From Xanthomonas floridensis (GTDB lineage Bacteria > Pseudomonadota > Gammaproteobacteria > Xanthomonadales > Xanthomonadaceae): a DNA stretch of 64,000 bases. A program made the translations under genes and the position numbers. Shown here piece by piece: positions 7,621-16,041 of the stretch (the first letter of the stretch is position 1; the number at the start of each line of letters is the position of its first letter). The notes below the pieces were generated by a model. That model was given only the letters and a program-made list of their open reading frames with translations. It was not told the origin of the DNA and made no database searches. Location of the stretch: contig NZ_LXNG01000002.1 in NCBI RefSeq assembly GCF_001642575.1, positions 1 through 64,000 of the forward strand, written 5' to 3'.

Positions 7621-8718
7621 CTATTCCTTCGAAACCTCTGAGTCTATAGAGCTTCTAAGATATCTAGCAGATTTCTCTAACCCTTGGGCCTTCTCAAGAT
7701 CCTGCATATTTAACCCACTTGCATGCCTTAAGTTTTCGAGAGCGGTTGAGAGCCGGCTTTCAGCCTCAGCCATCAACTTCCTTATAAGGACTAATGGTCC
7801 ATCAGTGAAGAGATCTGCCTCATCAAGGCTTGCGCCTCTTTTGAAGCTCTTTAAGGCGGAATCGTTCTTTACAACACGCGCCAAGGTTTTAAGTTGACGA
7901 GATTCACCCAACCGAGTTCGCCCACCCTCCTCCTTAAATATCCAGGTAAAGAGTTCATTTAGTTTTTCTCGATCAATCTCATGATACTCAAACCCCTCCC
8001 TTGACTTCAGGCCGACATATTCATATATACTAGTATAACTCAATGCAGTAGTTAGAAGAGAAAAGGAAATCTTATCCGGATCAATAGAGTTTTTTTCGAA
8101 AAATCCATCGTCATTAGCAACCTCTACCAGCTCTAACGCACATAATGTTTGAGATACGTAATCCGACCTGCTGCCAATTTGTTTAGCTAGAATTTTGTTC
8201 TTATCGGGAATATCACCAAAATGTTGCGAGAGCTGCTGGAGATAACGAGCTTTTTCAAGCGCCCCCCATTCATTCACGCCAGTGATGTGTCTATATCCAA
8301 GATATACAAGAATATCGTCACGTTTCTTGAATTTAAGAACCGGCACTTTTTCAGGTTTATTAGTAGCTTCTTCCCTCGCAGCTGTAACCTGTCGGACAAG
8401 TATTGGCGGGGGATCGTTCCTCCCTAGTAGCTTCACTGCAGCTAGACGACGATTACCCTCCACAACCACGAAATCTGTCGTTCCTTCCTTGGGAACCACT
8501 AAAAGCGGCTCTCCCTGAAAGAATCCCTGAGACCCGATTGAGAGCATCAGCTCCACTAAGCTGCACTCACGGAGAAGATATGTAAAAACTTCACTCTCCG
8601 CGCCACCACGAAGCTTCAAAGGTAAACGCGGATTATCTGGATCAAAGTGCAGTTTTTCTATCGAAATATCTAGAATTTCCGGCTCTGATGCCCTCTCCGC
8701 TTTGATCAAAGGCTGCAT
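7621..8718 (-). CDS. ParB/Srx-domain protein with HTH, first gene of the methyltransferase operon
   Basis: A 365-residue protein. Residues 15-100 form a ParB/sulfiredoxin-like N-terminal domain, with GFFQGEPLLV (65-74) and the ParB box VEGNRRLAAVKLL (86-98). Residues 177-195 (AKQIGSRSDYVSQTLCAL) resemble the ParB helix-turn-helix, and the C-terminal third is helical. ParB-Srx folds bind nucleotides, and members act as partition proteins, regulators, nucleases or kinases. No parA is present, so plasmid or chromosome partition is unlikely. The gene opens the AT-rich operon, has an AAGGGAAG ribosome-binding site before 8718, and lies just downstream of the aceE terminator. It may sense or direct DNA binding for the linked nuclease and methyltransferase. 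That role is a hypothesis. Confidence 0.75.
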   Translation of the reverse strand: MQPLIKAERASEPEILDISIEKLHFDPDNPRLPLKLRGGAESEVFTYLLRECSLVELMLSIGSQGFFQGEPLLVVPKEGTTDFVVVEGNRRLAAVKLLGRNDPPPILVRQVTAAREEATNKPEKVPVLKFKKRDDILVYLGYRHITGVNEWGALEKARYLQQLSQHFGDIPDKNKILAKQIGSRSDYVSQTLCALELVEVANDDGFFEKNSIDPDKISFSLLTTALSYTSIYEYVGLKSREGFEYHEIDREKLNELFTWIFKEEGGRTRLGESRQLKTLARVVKNDSALKSFKRGASLDEADLFTDGPLVLIRKLMAEAESRLSTALENLRHASGLNMQDLEKAQGLEKSARYLRSSIDSEVSKE

Positions 8719-8790
8719 ATCTTCCCTTCGCTAGACTTGGACGACGGCAAGCAAGGCCAGTCGATGATGTGGATGCAATCATACTCAAAA

Positions 8791-8821
8791 AGCGAGGGCG
8801 GCCTATTCGGCCGCCCTCGCT
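8791..8821. terminator. Bidirectional rho-independent terminator after aceE
   Basis: A perfect 13-bp stem (AGCGAGGGCGGCC at 8791-8803, complement at 8809-8821) with a 5-nt loop. It is flanked by A-runs on the left and T-runs on the right, so it can work in both directions. It separates aceE from the AT-rich operon, which therefore needs its own promoter. Confidence 0.9.
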
Positions 8822-8846
8822 TTTTTGCACTGACTACCAGGGCCAT

Positions 8847-11534
8847 TCAAACCCCAACAGGATTAGCCTTCTCCGGATCAATCTTGTACTGCTTGATCGC
8901 CCGGGCCACATCCTTGCCCGTCATCTTGCCGTCCTTCGCCAGCGCGGCAATCGCCGCATGTGCGATGTAGTAGCGGTCGACCTCGAAGAAGCGGCGCAGG
9001 TTGGCACGCGTGTCCGAACGACCGAACCCATCCGTTCCGAGCACGGTATAGGTCATCGGGACGAAGGCGCGGATCTGGTCGGCGAAGGCGCGCACGTAGT
9101 CGGTTGCGGCGATGGCCGGGCCCTGGCGGCCTTCCAGCAGCTGGGTGACATAGGGCTTGCGTTGTTCGGCTTCCGGGTGCAGGCGGTTCCAGCGTTCCAC
9201 GGCGTAACCGTCGCGGCGCACTTCGTTGAGGCTGGGGCAGGACCAGATGTCGGCAGTGACGCCGAAGTCCTTGTCCAGCAGCTCGGCCGCGGCAATGGCC
9301 TCGCGCAGGATGGTGCCGCTGCCCAGCAGCTGCACACGCAGCTCGCCCTTCTTGGGCTTGCCGGCGTCGGTGAGCAGGTACATGCCCTTGATGATGCCCT
9401 CGGCTGCGCCTTCCGGCATGCCGGGGTGGGCGTAGTTCTCGTTCATCAGGGTGATGTAGTAGTACTCGTCGATCTGGTCTTCCATCATCGCCTTCATGCC
9501 GTGCTGCATGATGACGGTGACTTCGAAGCCGAAGGTCGGGTCGTAGCTACGCACGTTCGGAATCGAGCCGGCGATGACCTGGCTGAAGCCGTCTTCGTGC
9601 TGCAGGCCTTCGCCATTGAGCGTGGTGCGGCCGGCGGTGCCGCCGAGCAGGAAGCCACGCGTGCGCATGTCCGCTGCCTGCCAGGCGATGTCGCCCACGC
9701 GCTGGAAGCCGAACATGGAGTAGTAGATGTAGAACGGCAGCATCGGCACGTCGGACACCGAGTAGCTGGTGCCGGCGGCCATCCACGAGGCGATGGCGCC
9801 CGGCTCGCTGATGCCCTGCTGCAGCACCTGGCCGGTCTGGTCTTCGCGGTAGTACATCAGCTGGTCGGCGTCGACCGGCTTGTACTTCTGGCCGAACGGG
9901 GCATAGATGCCGATCTGGCGGAACATGCCTTCCATACCGAAAGTGCGCGCCTCATCGGCCACGATCGGCACGATGCGCGGGCCCAGTTCCTTGTCGCGCA
10001 GGGCGATGTTGAGGCTCTGTACGAAGGACATGGTGGTGGAATAGCTGCGCTCGCCGCTGTCCTTGAGCAGGCGCTCGAACTTGTCGAGCGTGGGCGCCAC
10101 AAACGACTTGCTGGCCTTGGGACGGCGCTGCGGCAGGAAGCCGCCGAGCACGTTGCGGCGCTCCTTCAGGTACTGCACTTCCGGGGAGTCTTCGCCGGGG
10201 TGGTAGAACGGCACCTGGCCGTCTTCCAGCTGGGCGTCGGTCACCGGGATGTTGAAGCGGTCGCGGAAGTGCTTGACCGCCGCGTCGTCCAGCTTCTTGG
10301 TCTGGTGGGTGGGGTTGAGCGCCTCACCGGCCGAGCCCATGCCGTAGCCCTTGACCGTCTTGGCCAGGATTACGGTGGGCATGCCCTTGGTGTTCACGGC
10401 CTGGTGGTAGGCGGCGTACACCTTGTGCGGGTCGTGGCCGCCACGGTTCAGGCGCCAGATGTCGTCGTCGGACAGGCCGGCGACCATGGCCGCGGTCTCC
10501 GGGTACTTGCCGAAGAAATTCTCGCGGGTGTAGGCGCCGCCGAAGGCCTTGCAGTTCTGGTATTCGCCGTCGACGGTTTCCATCATCAGCTTCTTGAGGA
10601 CGCCGTCGGTGTCCTTGGCCAGCAGCGCATCCCAGTAACCGCCCCACAGCAGCTTGATGACATTCCAGCCGCCGCCACGGAACACGCCTTCCAGCTCCTG
10701 GATGATCTTGCCGTTGCCGCGTACCGGGCCGTCCAGGCGCTGCAGGTTGCAGTTGACCACGAAGATCAGGTTGTCCAGGCCTTCGCGGCCGGCCAGCGCG
10801 ATGGCGCCGAGGGTTTCCGGCTCGTCGCTCTCGCCGTCGCCGATGAAGCACCACACCTTGCGGTCGGACTTCTCGATCAGGCCGCGGTTTTCCAGGTAGC
10901 GCATGAACTGCGCCTGGTAGATGGCAGCCAGCGGGCCCAGGCCCATCGACACGGTGGGGGTCTGCCAGAACTCGGGCATCAGCCACGGGTGCGGGTAGGA
11001 GGAGATGCCCTGGCCGTCCACTTCCATGCGGAAGTTGTCCAGCTGCGATTCGCTGATGCGGCCTTCGAGGAAGGCGCGGGCGTAGATACCCGGGGCACTA
11101 TGGCCCTGGATGAACAGCAGGTCGCCCGGATGGGTGTCCGAGGGCGCGCGCCAGAAGTGGTTGAAGCCTACGTCGTACAGCGTGGCGCTGGAGGCGAACG
11201 AGGCGATGTGGCCGCCCAGGTCACCCGGCTTGCGGTTGGCGCGCACGACGGTGGCCATGGCGTTCCAGCGGATGATCGAACGGATCTTCCACTCCAGCGC
11301 GGAGTCGCCGGGGTTCTTGGCCTCATTGGCCGGTGCGATGGTGTTGACGTACTCGGTGGTGGGCGAGAACGGCAGGTAAGCGCCGGCGCGGCGGGTCTGT
11401 TCGACCATGCCTTCCAGCAGCTGATGGGCGCGCTCCGGGCCTTCGACGTCGATGACGGCCTTGATCGATTCGAGCCACTCCTGCGTCTCTAGCGGGTTCG
11501 GATCGTTGTGCAGCACTTCGTTCAACCAGTTCAT
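8847..11534 (-). CDS. aceE: Pyruvate dehydrogenase E1 component, homodimeric type
   Basis: Catalyses thiamine-diphosphate-dependent decarboxylation of pyruvate and acetylation of the E2 lipoyl group in the pyruvate dehydrogenase complex (cytosol). The 895-residue length is normal for the single-chain E1. The ThDP motif GDGESDEPETLGAI...NCNLQ is present, as is the N-terminal GHIASFASSATLYDVGFNHF segment and an HSAPGIYARAFLEG stretch. The start at 11534 (MNWLNEVLHND) has GGGAG eight bases upstream. An earlier in-frame ATG at 11621 would add a nonconserved extension through a GC-rich inverted repeat. The E2/E3 genes are not adjacent in this window. The gene ends at a strong terminator. Confidence 0.97.
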   Translation of the reverse strand: MNWLNEVLHNDPNPLETQEWLESIKAVIDVEGPERAHQLLEGMVEQTRRAGAYLPFSPTTEYVNTIAPANEAKNPGDSALEWKIRSIIRWNAMATVVRANRKPGDLGGHIASFASSATLYDVGFNHFWRAPSDTHPGDLLFIQGHSAPGIYARAFLEGRISESQLDNFRMEVDGQGISSYPHPWLMPEFWQTPTVSMGLGPLAAIYQAQFMRYLENRGLIEKSDRKVWCFIGDGESDEPETLGAIALAGREGLDNLIFVVNCNLQRLDGPVRGNGKIIQELEGVFRGGGWNVIKLLWGGYWDALLAKDTDGVLKKLMMETVDGEYQNCKAFGGAYTRENFFGKYPETAAMVAGLSDDDIWRLNRGGHDPHKVYAAYHQAVNTKGMPTVILAKTVKGYGMGSAGEALNPTHQTKKLDDAAVKHFRDRFNIPVTDAQLEDGQVPFYHPGEDSPEVQYLKERRNVLGGFLPQRRPKASKSFVAPTLDKFERLLKDSGERSYSTTMSFVQSLNIALRDKELGPRIVPIVADEARTFGMEGMFRQIGIYAPFGQKYKPVDADQLMYYREDQTGQVLQQGISEPGAIASWMAAGTSYSVSDVPMLPFYIYYSMFGFQRVGDIAWQAADMRTRGFLLGGTAGRTTLNGEGLQHEDGFSQVIAGSIPNVRSYDPTFGFEVTVIMQHGMKAMMEDQIDEYYYITLMNENYAHPGMPEGAAEGIIKGMYLLTDAGKPKKGELRVQLLGSGTILREAIAAAELLDKDFGVTADIWSCPSLNEVRRDGYAVERWNRLHPEAEQRKPYVTQLLEGRQGPAIAATDYVRAFADQIRAFVPMTYTVLGTDGFGRSDTRANLRRFFEVDRYYIAHAAIAALAKDGKMTGKDVARAIKQYKIDPEKANPVGV

Positions 11535-11549
11535 TAGCGCTCCCGGGGG

Positions 11550-11570
11550 GACACACCCCGCGGGTGTGTC
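11550..11570. promoter_or_regulatory. Inverted repeat just upstream of aceE
   Basis: GACACACCC-CGC-GGGTGTGTC: 9-bp arms and a 3-nt centre, 16 bases before the aceE start and just behind its ribosome-binding site. It could be an operator or an mRNA hairpin that affects translation. No known regulator site is recognised. Confidence 0.4.
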
Positions 11571-11770
11571 GACATCGTGAATTCGTGAACCCCCAAGTGT
11601 ACCGCACGCACCTGTTGCCATTCCTCGCTACGGTGGCGTATGGAATGGGACGGTGTCGTGCGCTGGGTGGGGTGGCGCTACCGGCTGGGGCGAGGATCAA
11701 GCGCAGCGGGCGCGACCGGGATACGACCAAAGGATGAGGGCCACCACGCGCCGGAGCCGACGCATGGGCC

Positions 11771-11835
11771 TTTCTCCCATCGGGACATTGTCCTCCTTCA
11801 TGGGGAGAAGGCGCCCCGCAGGGGCGGATGAGGGG
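11771..11835. repeat. Dispersed Xanthomonas-type intergenic repeat (CCTTCTCCC/GGGGAGAAGG family)
   Basis: Contains TTCTCCCAT (11772-11780) facing ATGGGGAGAAGGCGCC (11800 onward), followed by CGGATGAGGG. It belongs to the same family as the elements at 19823, 24906-25493 and 32173. It lies in the 11535-12089 gap between aceE and the galactanase gene, where I see no gene. Confidence 0.6.
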
Positions 11836-12089
11836 CGCCTCCGGCATCTGTAAATGCCTGGAATGACAAACGCGTCGCTACGCGCCTTCAGACGTGAAGC
11901 GACGACTTCTTCGCCCTCCCCCCCCCCCGCTCCGCACCCCGGCCCGCGCTTACGGCGCGGGCGCTCCAAGGCACGCGCGCCGGTGGCGCGCAAGCCGAGC
12001 CTTCTCGCCCCGAGGGGAGAGCGGCGTTGATCCCGCACCGAGCGAGGGCGGGACGAACGGACGAAGACGAACGATGGGACGCGTGCCGG

Positions 12090-13091
12090 TCAGAACGCCT
12101 GCAACGCTTCGGTCAGTTGGCCGTTGTTGTTGACTGCGCCCATGGTGTAGCCCTGCCAGCCCGGGTAGGCGTTGGGTTCCCAATAGAACACGCCGAGGAC
12201 GCGCGAGCCGATGGCGTTGCTGCGGCTGAGCAGGTTGGTGAGCATGGCGCGGGTGGTGGCGGCTTGCTGCCAGTCCATGCCGACCTCGGCCACGATCACG
12301 TCGCTGCCGTAGCGGGAGATCATGTCGCGCATGTTGGTGTCCAGGCGGTTGTTGTAGTCCTGCCAGCTGCCGACCGGCGGGTAATGCGACATGCCGATGA
12401 CGTCCCACTTGCCGCCGGCCGAGCGCAGGTTGTCGAAGAACCAGCGGAAGTTGGCGTTGTCGTAACCGTTGGCCAGGTGCACGATGACCTTGGCGTTGGG
12501 ATACACCGCCTTGGTGGCGTTGTAGCCGCTGTTGATGAACTGGCCCAGCGTGGCGAAGTTGGGCGTCTTGCCCTCGTTCCACAGCATGCCGCTGTTGATC
12601 TCGTTGCCCACCTGCACCCAGCTGACGGTGATGCCGTTGTCCTTGAGGTACTTGAGGATGCCCTGGGTGTGGCTGTAGACATCGGTATTGAGCTGGGCGA
12701 CGGAGTGGCCCGCCCAGGCGGCTGGCTTGGTCTGCTTGCCGGGGTCGGCCCAGCTGTCGCTGTAGTGGAAGTCGATCATGATGCGCATGCCCTGCGCGGC
12801 GGCGCGCTTGGCCTTGTCGAGCGTGTCGCGGCCGTCGTTCCAGCCGCCGGAGGGATTGACCCACACGCGCAGGCGAATGGCGTTGCCGCCGACGTCCTTG
12901 AACAGCTTGATGAAGTCGGTGGTCTTGCCCGCTGCATCGCGAAACACCTGCGGCGGATTGTTGGCTGCCTGCTGATTGAGCCAGCTGACATCGGCGCCCT
13001 TGGCGATGCCTTGCGCGCCGGCACCGGCACTGACAAGCCCCAGCAACAGCACCAGCAGCAAACGGCTGTACCCGGTACGAAAAATGCGCAT
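12090..13091 (-). CDS. Secreted arabinogalactan endo-beta-1,4-galactanase (GH53)
   Basis: A 333-residue glycoside hydrolase family 53 enzyme that cleaves beta-1,4-galactan side chains of pectin outside the cytoplasm. A signal peptide (YSRLLLVLLLGLVSAGAGAQ) occupies the first 27 or so residues. Family features are visible: GADVSWL and IRLRVWVNP near the N-terminus, the acid/base Glu in WVQVGNEINSGMLW, and the nucleophile Glu in VIVAEVGMDW. The ATG at 13091 is preceded by GGAGAGGG, so the longer open frame upstream is not coding. A plant cell-wall-degrading role fits a phytopathogenic lifestyle. It appears monocistronic. Confidence 0.93.
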   Translation of the reverse strand: MRIFRTGYSRLLLVLLLGLVSAGAGAQGIAKGADVSWLNQQAANNPPQVFRDAAGKTTDFIKLFKDVGGNAIRLRVWVNPSGGWNDGRDTLDKAKRAAAQGMRIMIDFHYSDSWADPGKQTKPAAWAGHSVAQLNTDVYSHTQGILKYLKDNGITVSWVQVGNEINSGMLWNEGKTPNFATLGQFINSGYNATKAVYPNAKVIVHLANGYDNANFRWFFDNLRSAGGKWDVIGMSHYPPVGSWQDYNNRLDTNMRDMISRYGSDVIVAEVGMDWQQAATTRAMLTNLLSRSNAIGSRVLGVFYWEPNAYPGWQGYTMGAVNNNGQLTEALQAF

Positions 13092-13799
13092 GAAACCCTC
13101 TCCCTTGATCGATGGATGTCGCGCCAGATGGCGCCCTGCCTGATCCCCTCCCGAATCCGCCGCGTGATGCGTAGCGATACGGGCGATGCTTGCGACGGCC
13201 AGGCACGCCGCGAAACGGGGGCGATTCCAGCACGGCCGCGCAACGCGGTCGCGCTCGCTATAGGTACCGGAGGAATGCGGCATATCTCGCGGCGGAAAAA
13301 GCCTGCACCAGCGACCTGGCGTTGGTGTGCGACAGCACAGTGTTGTGCGGGTGCAGCAGGAAACCGGCGCGGTATTGCGCAAAACCTCTGCTCCGCGCGC
13401 GCAGTCGCTGCAGCGATACGCATGACCAGTTCGCTGCCACAGAACATGGACCTGGCCCGGTGCGACGCGGCGACGCGCGACGGGCATCGCGGCAGCCGGG
13501 CGCGCTGCCGGACGCGCAAACTCGCTGGCAGCGGGATAGCGATAGTCGACATTGATGATGCCAGGGCGCTTAGCTGATCACCGCCGCACGCTCACCGCGC
13601 GCATCGCTTGGGCCGACTGCCGATGCTGGAACAGCCGCACCGACTCGACACACGTCAGCGGCGCGCCGCGCAGCACCGTGGGCGATTCCAGTTCGGCGAT
13701 ACCCGCCTGGCGGGCATCGGGGCACTCCTGCTGCCCGACGCCCTGCCCGTTCGGAGCACGCGGCACGCCCTCGCCGCAGGCGCGTCGGCGACCGAACGG
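13092..13799. other. Long noncoding stretch upstream of the galactanase gene
   Basis: About 700 bp with only GC-driven open frames that conflict between strands. No conserved protein segment was recognised. It should contain the galactanase promoter, which I cannot locate with confidence. Confidence 0.4.
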
Positions 13800-13826
13800 C
13801 ACAACGCCGGGCAAGCCGGCGTTGTG
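13800..13826. terminator. Strong hairpin downstream of the T4SS effector gene
   Basis: A perfect 11-bp stem, CACAACGCCGG / CCGGCGTTGTG, with the loop GCAAG, 100 bp beyond the effector stop. There is no T-tract on either side, so it is only a possible terminator or an mRNA 3' stabiliser. Confidence 0.4.
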
Positions 13827-13926
13827 TGTGCAACCTGCGATGGCGCTTGGCAGATGGAGGCGGCGCCGCGTAACGGATGGCAGCCAAGCCACCGGGCGCC
13901 ACGACGCCACGCCTGCATGAGCGCAC

Positions 13927-15249
13927 TCAGCCCAGCGCGCGGGCGCCCTGCTGTTGCTGCTGGGTCTGGGTCTGCTGCTGTTCCAATGCCACCGACTGCC
14001 GTGCGGCGTTGTCGGCCACGCGCTGACTGCTCTGTTCGAGTGGCGTGTTCATGGCGGTCATGGTGTCCACGCTCACACGCAGTTGCGCCGGGTCGTCCAC
14101 GCGGCCCTGCACGGCGAACGTGCGTGCGGCATCCTGACTCATCATCACCGCATCGATGCGCTGGCCGCCGGCGGCGTGCATCTCCGAGGCAAGCGAGCCG
14201 GACAACTGCGCACTCTGCTGGTCGGGTGTGCGCCCGGCGCGTGCGTCCTGCGCATGCACGCCGCGCTGCGCATCCTGGAACAAGGCGTTGCCCAGGTGCC
14301 CGGGCTGATCGATTCGCAGCGAAGTGTGGTCGTTGCCATGCTCGCGCGCATCGCGCCTGGCCGGCTCGCCCGGGGCGAGCGGGCCGCGGATGGCGTCGAC
14401 CACATCACGCCCAAGGCCTTGGGGGCCGCGTGTCACGATGGTGGTACCGGTACGCAGCTCGTTAACGTCGCTGCGGTACTCCTCGATCATCCGCGCGTTC
14501 TTTTCCGCGAGCGGGCGCGCATTGGGGTCGGTGAGTGCGGAGTGCTCGCCCAGGAAATTACCTAACTTGTGCGCACCCAGCGACGCCCCCGCGGCCATGA
14601 GCGGGTCATCCGGAATCAGGAAATTGGCCTTACTATTGCTATAACCCGATGCGCCCAAGGCGAGCATTTCAGTCGGCTTTGCGTAGATGCGTACCTGCCC
14701 GAAATGCGGCGACGCCGCGCTTACCGGGTCCGATGCCATCACGTGGTTAAGCACGCTGTTGCCGCCTTCCGGAATGCGGTAACTCAGGCTGGCCGCACCA
14801 TAGGCGTTGAAGGTTTCGCCCTTGAGATCGTAGTGGTGCGCCGAGATTTGCGCGAGCGTGCCGCCGAGCGAGTGACCGGTGACGGTGACTTGCGGTGTAC
14901 GCCCCTCTTCCTTGCCGATTTCCTTTGCATAATCCAGGGCATGCTTGGTCAATGCCAAAGCATCGGCTGCCTGCGGATTGGTCCGCGAGGTGACCATGGT
15001 TGCATCGGTGAGGATGTCATTGAGTGCGCCCTGGGTACCGCGGTGCGCAACAACGATCTCCCCAGTGCCCTCGCGTTGGTAAATCGTGCCTTGGTAACCA
15101 TTCGCCTTGTTATTGACGTGTTCGACAACAGCGTAGCGCTGCCCTTCGATCGTCACGATCTCTTCATGCCCAGGGGCGCGGCGGCCTACTGCACGATCCT
15201 TATAGACGTCATCGGAAAGGCCGGCATATTGCGGAGACGGGATGGTCAT
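13927..15249 (-). CDS. T4SS antibacterial effector: class 3 lipase with XVIPCD-type C-terminus (X-Tfe)
   Basis: A 440-residue effector. The N-terminal part is an alpha/beta hydrolase of the class 3 lipase type, with VVAHRGTQGALNDILTD and the nucleophile elbow VTGHSLGG (Ser127). Asp174 (MASDPVS) and His227 (GAHKLG) are plausible triad partners. No secretion signal peptide is present. Roughly residues 310-440 form the XVIPCD-like tail, with RIDAVMMSQD and TFAVQGRVDDP, ending in a Gln-rich stretch (QQQTQTQQQQQ). In Xanthomonas this tail recruits toxins to VirD4 for contact-dependent killing of other bacteria. It probably attacks phospholipids in the target periplasm. Its start overlaps the stop of the immunity gene (ATGA). 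Confidence 0.9.
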   Translation of the reverse strand: MTIPSPQYAGLSDDVYKDRAVGRRAPGHEEIVTIEGQRYAVVEHVNNKANGYQGTIYQREGTGEIVVAHRGTQGALNDILTDATMVTSRTNPQAADALALTKHALDYAKEIGKEEGRTPQVTVTGHSLGGTLAQISAHHYDLKGETFNAYGAASLSYRIPEGGNSVLNHVMASDPVSAASPHFGQVRIYAKPTEMLALGASGYSNSKANFLIPDDPLMAAGASLGAHKLGNFLGEHSALTDPNARPLAEKNARMIEEYRSDVNELRTGTTIVTRGPQGLGRDVVDAIRGPLAPGEPARRDAREHGNDHTSLRIDQPGHLGNALFQDAQRGVHAQDARAGRTPDQQSAQLSGSLASEMHAAGGQRIDAVMMSQDAARTFAVQGRVDDPAQLRVSVDTMTAMNTPLEQSSQRVADNAARQSVALEQQQTQTQQQQQGARALG

Positions 15250-15944
15250 GGCGTAACTTCCTTGGCAGCCAACGTGATGGTGAAGAGCTTGTCGCGGATC
15301 TCTGGCTTGAACTCCTCAGCAGCGTGCTTGCCCATATCTGGGAAGTTGCTCATTTCAGAGCGTGGGTAACGCTCGCTCCAGTAATACTCCGTGGACGCCT
15401 GCTGCGCAGTCACCGTCTTGCCTTCGATAAACGACAGGAAGCGGGTCTCTTCCTCTGCACCGGTGGCCTTCAGCATCACGCTGGCACCGCTGAATTCCCA
15501 ATGACAGACGCCGCGACCGTAATAGTTCTCGTCCTGCATCAGATCGAGATACACGGTGCCGCGGTACTCGGTGTCGGACACCTTCTTCAGCGCGAAGTCT
15601 TCCTGGCTGGTGATGCGCCCGGCGGTACCGGTTTCCGGCTGGATCTTGCCGCATTCGGCTTCGTTGCTGACGTCGTACTGCGCCGCGCCCTGTACCAGAG
15701 CGAACGCGCCAGGCGCGTTCTTCAAGGTGAGCGTGACCTCGAAGGCCTTGCGCGGGTTTGGATTCAGCTTGGCAAGGCCGCGGCCACCGGCCTCGACGTT
15801 GGCTTCTGCAGTGGCCTCGGTTGCGGGGGAAAGGGTCTGGGTCATGCTGGTCTCCGGGGCGTTACAGGCCGTAAGCAGTAGGGCCAGCAGGCTCGGTGTG
15901 AGAATCAGGCGCAAGGCCGGCCTCCATGGCGATAGGGGGCTCAA
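15246..15944 (-). CDS. Immunity lipoprotein of the lipase effector (X-Tfi)
   Basis: A 232-residue lipoprotein whose signal sequence ends LALLLTAC (acceptor Cys27), placing the mature protein in the periplasm. The body is beta-rich with paired cysteines and no catalytic motif that I recognise. It is co-transcribed ahead of the lipase effector with a 4-base ATGA overlap, ensuring immunity is made before toxin. In Xanthomonas, cognate immunity proteins of T4SS effectors are periplasmic lipoproteins that bind and inhibit the effector. The assignment rests on this arrangement and the export signal. Confidence 0.85.
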   Translation of the reverse strand: MSPLSPWRPALRLILTPSLLALLLTACNAPETSMTQTLSPATEATAEANVEAGGRGLAKLNPNPRKAFEVTLTLKNAPGAFALVQGAAQYDVSNEAECGKIQPETGTAGRITSQEDFALKKVSDTEYRGTVYLDLMQDENYYGRGVCHWEFSGASVMLKATGAEEETRFLSFIEGKTVTAQQASTEYYWSERYPRSEMSNFPDMGKHAAEEFKPEIRDKLFTITLAAKEVTP

Positions 15945-16041
15945 TCTAGTTCGCTCGAGCCTGGAGGGTCAATTTACGGCAGCTGAGGATGAGGCCGCCG
16001 TGAGCGGGCATCGGGCAGTTGTCGCCGGCGGGAAAACTGCG

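Noticed and set aside
7621..8718. Chromosome or plasmid partition ParB
   Set aside because: No parA or parS-like cluster. The gene is in an operon with a methyltransferase.
8769..11492. 907-codon open frame antisense to aceE
   Set aside because: The opposite strand is an unmistakable AceE. The antisense frame is His/Val/Gly/Asp-rich with no motif, as expected from GC-rich codon bias.
13608..14465. 285-codon plus-strand frame over the effector 3' end
   Set aside because: Arg/Ala-rich shadow of the effector and its downstream spacer, without a start context.
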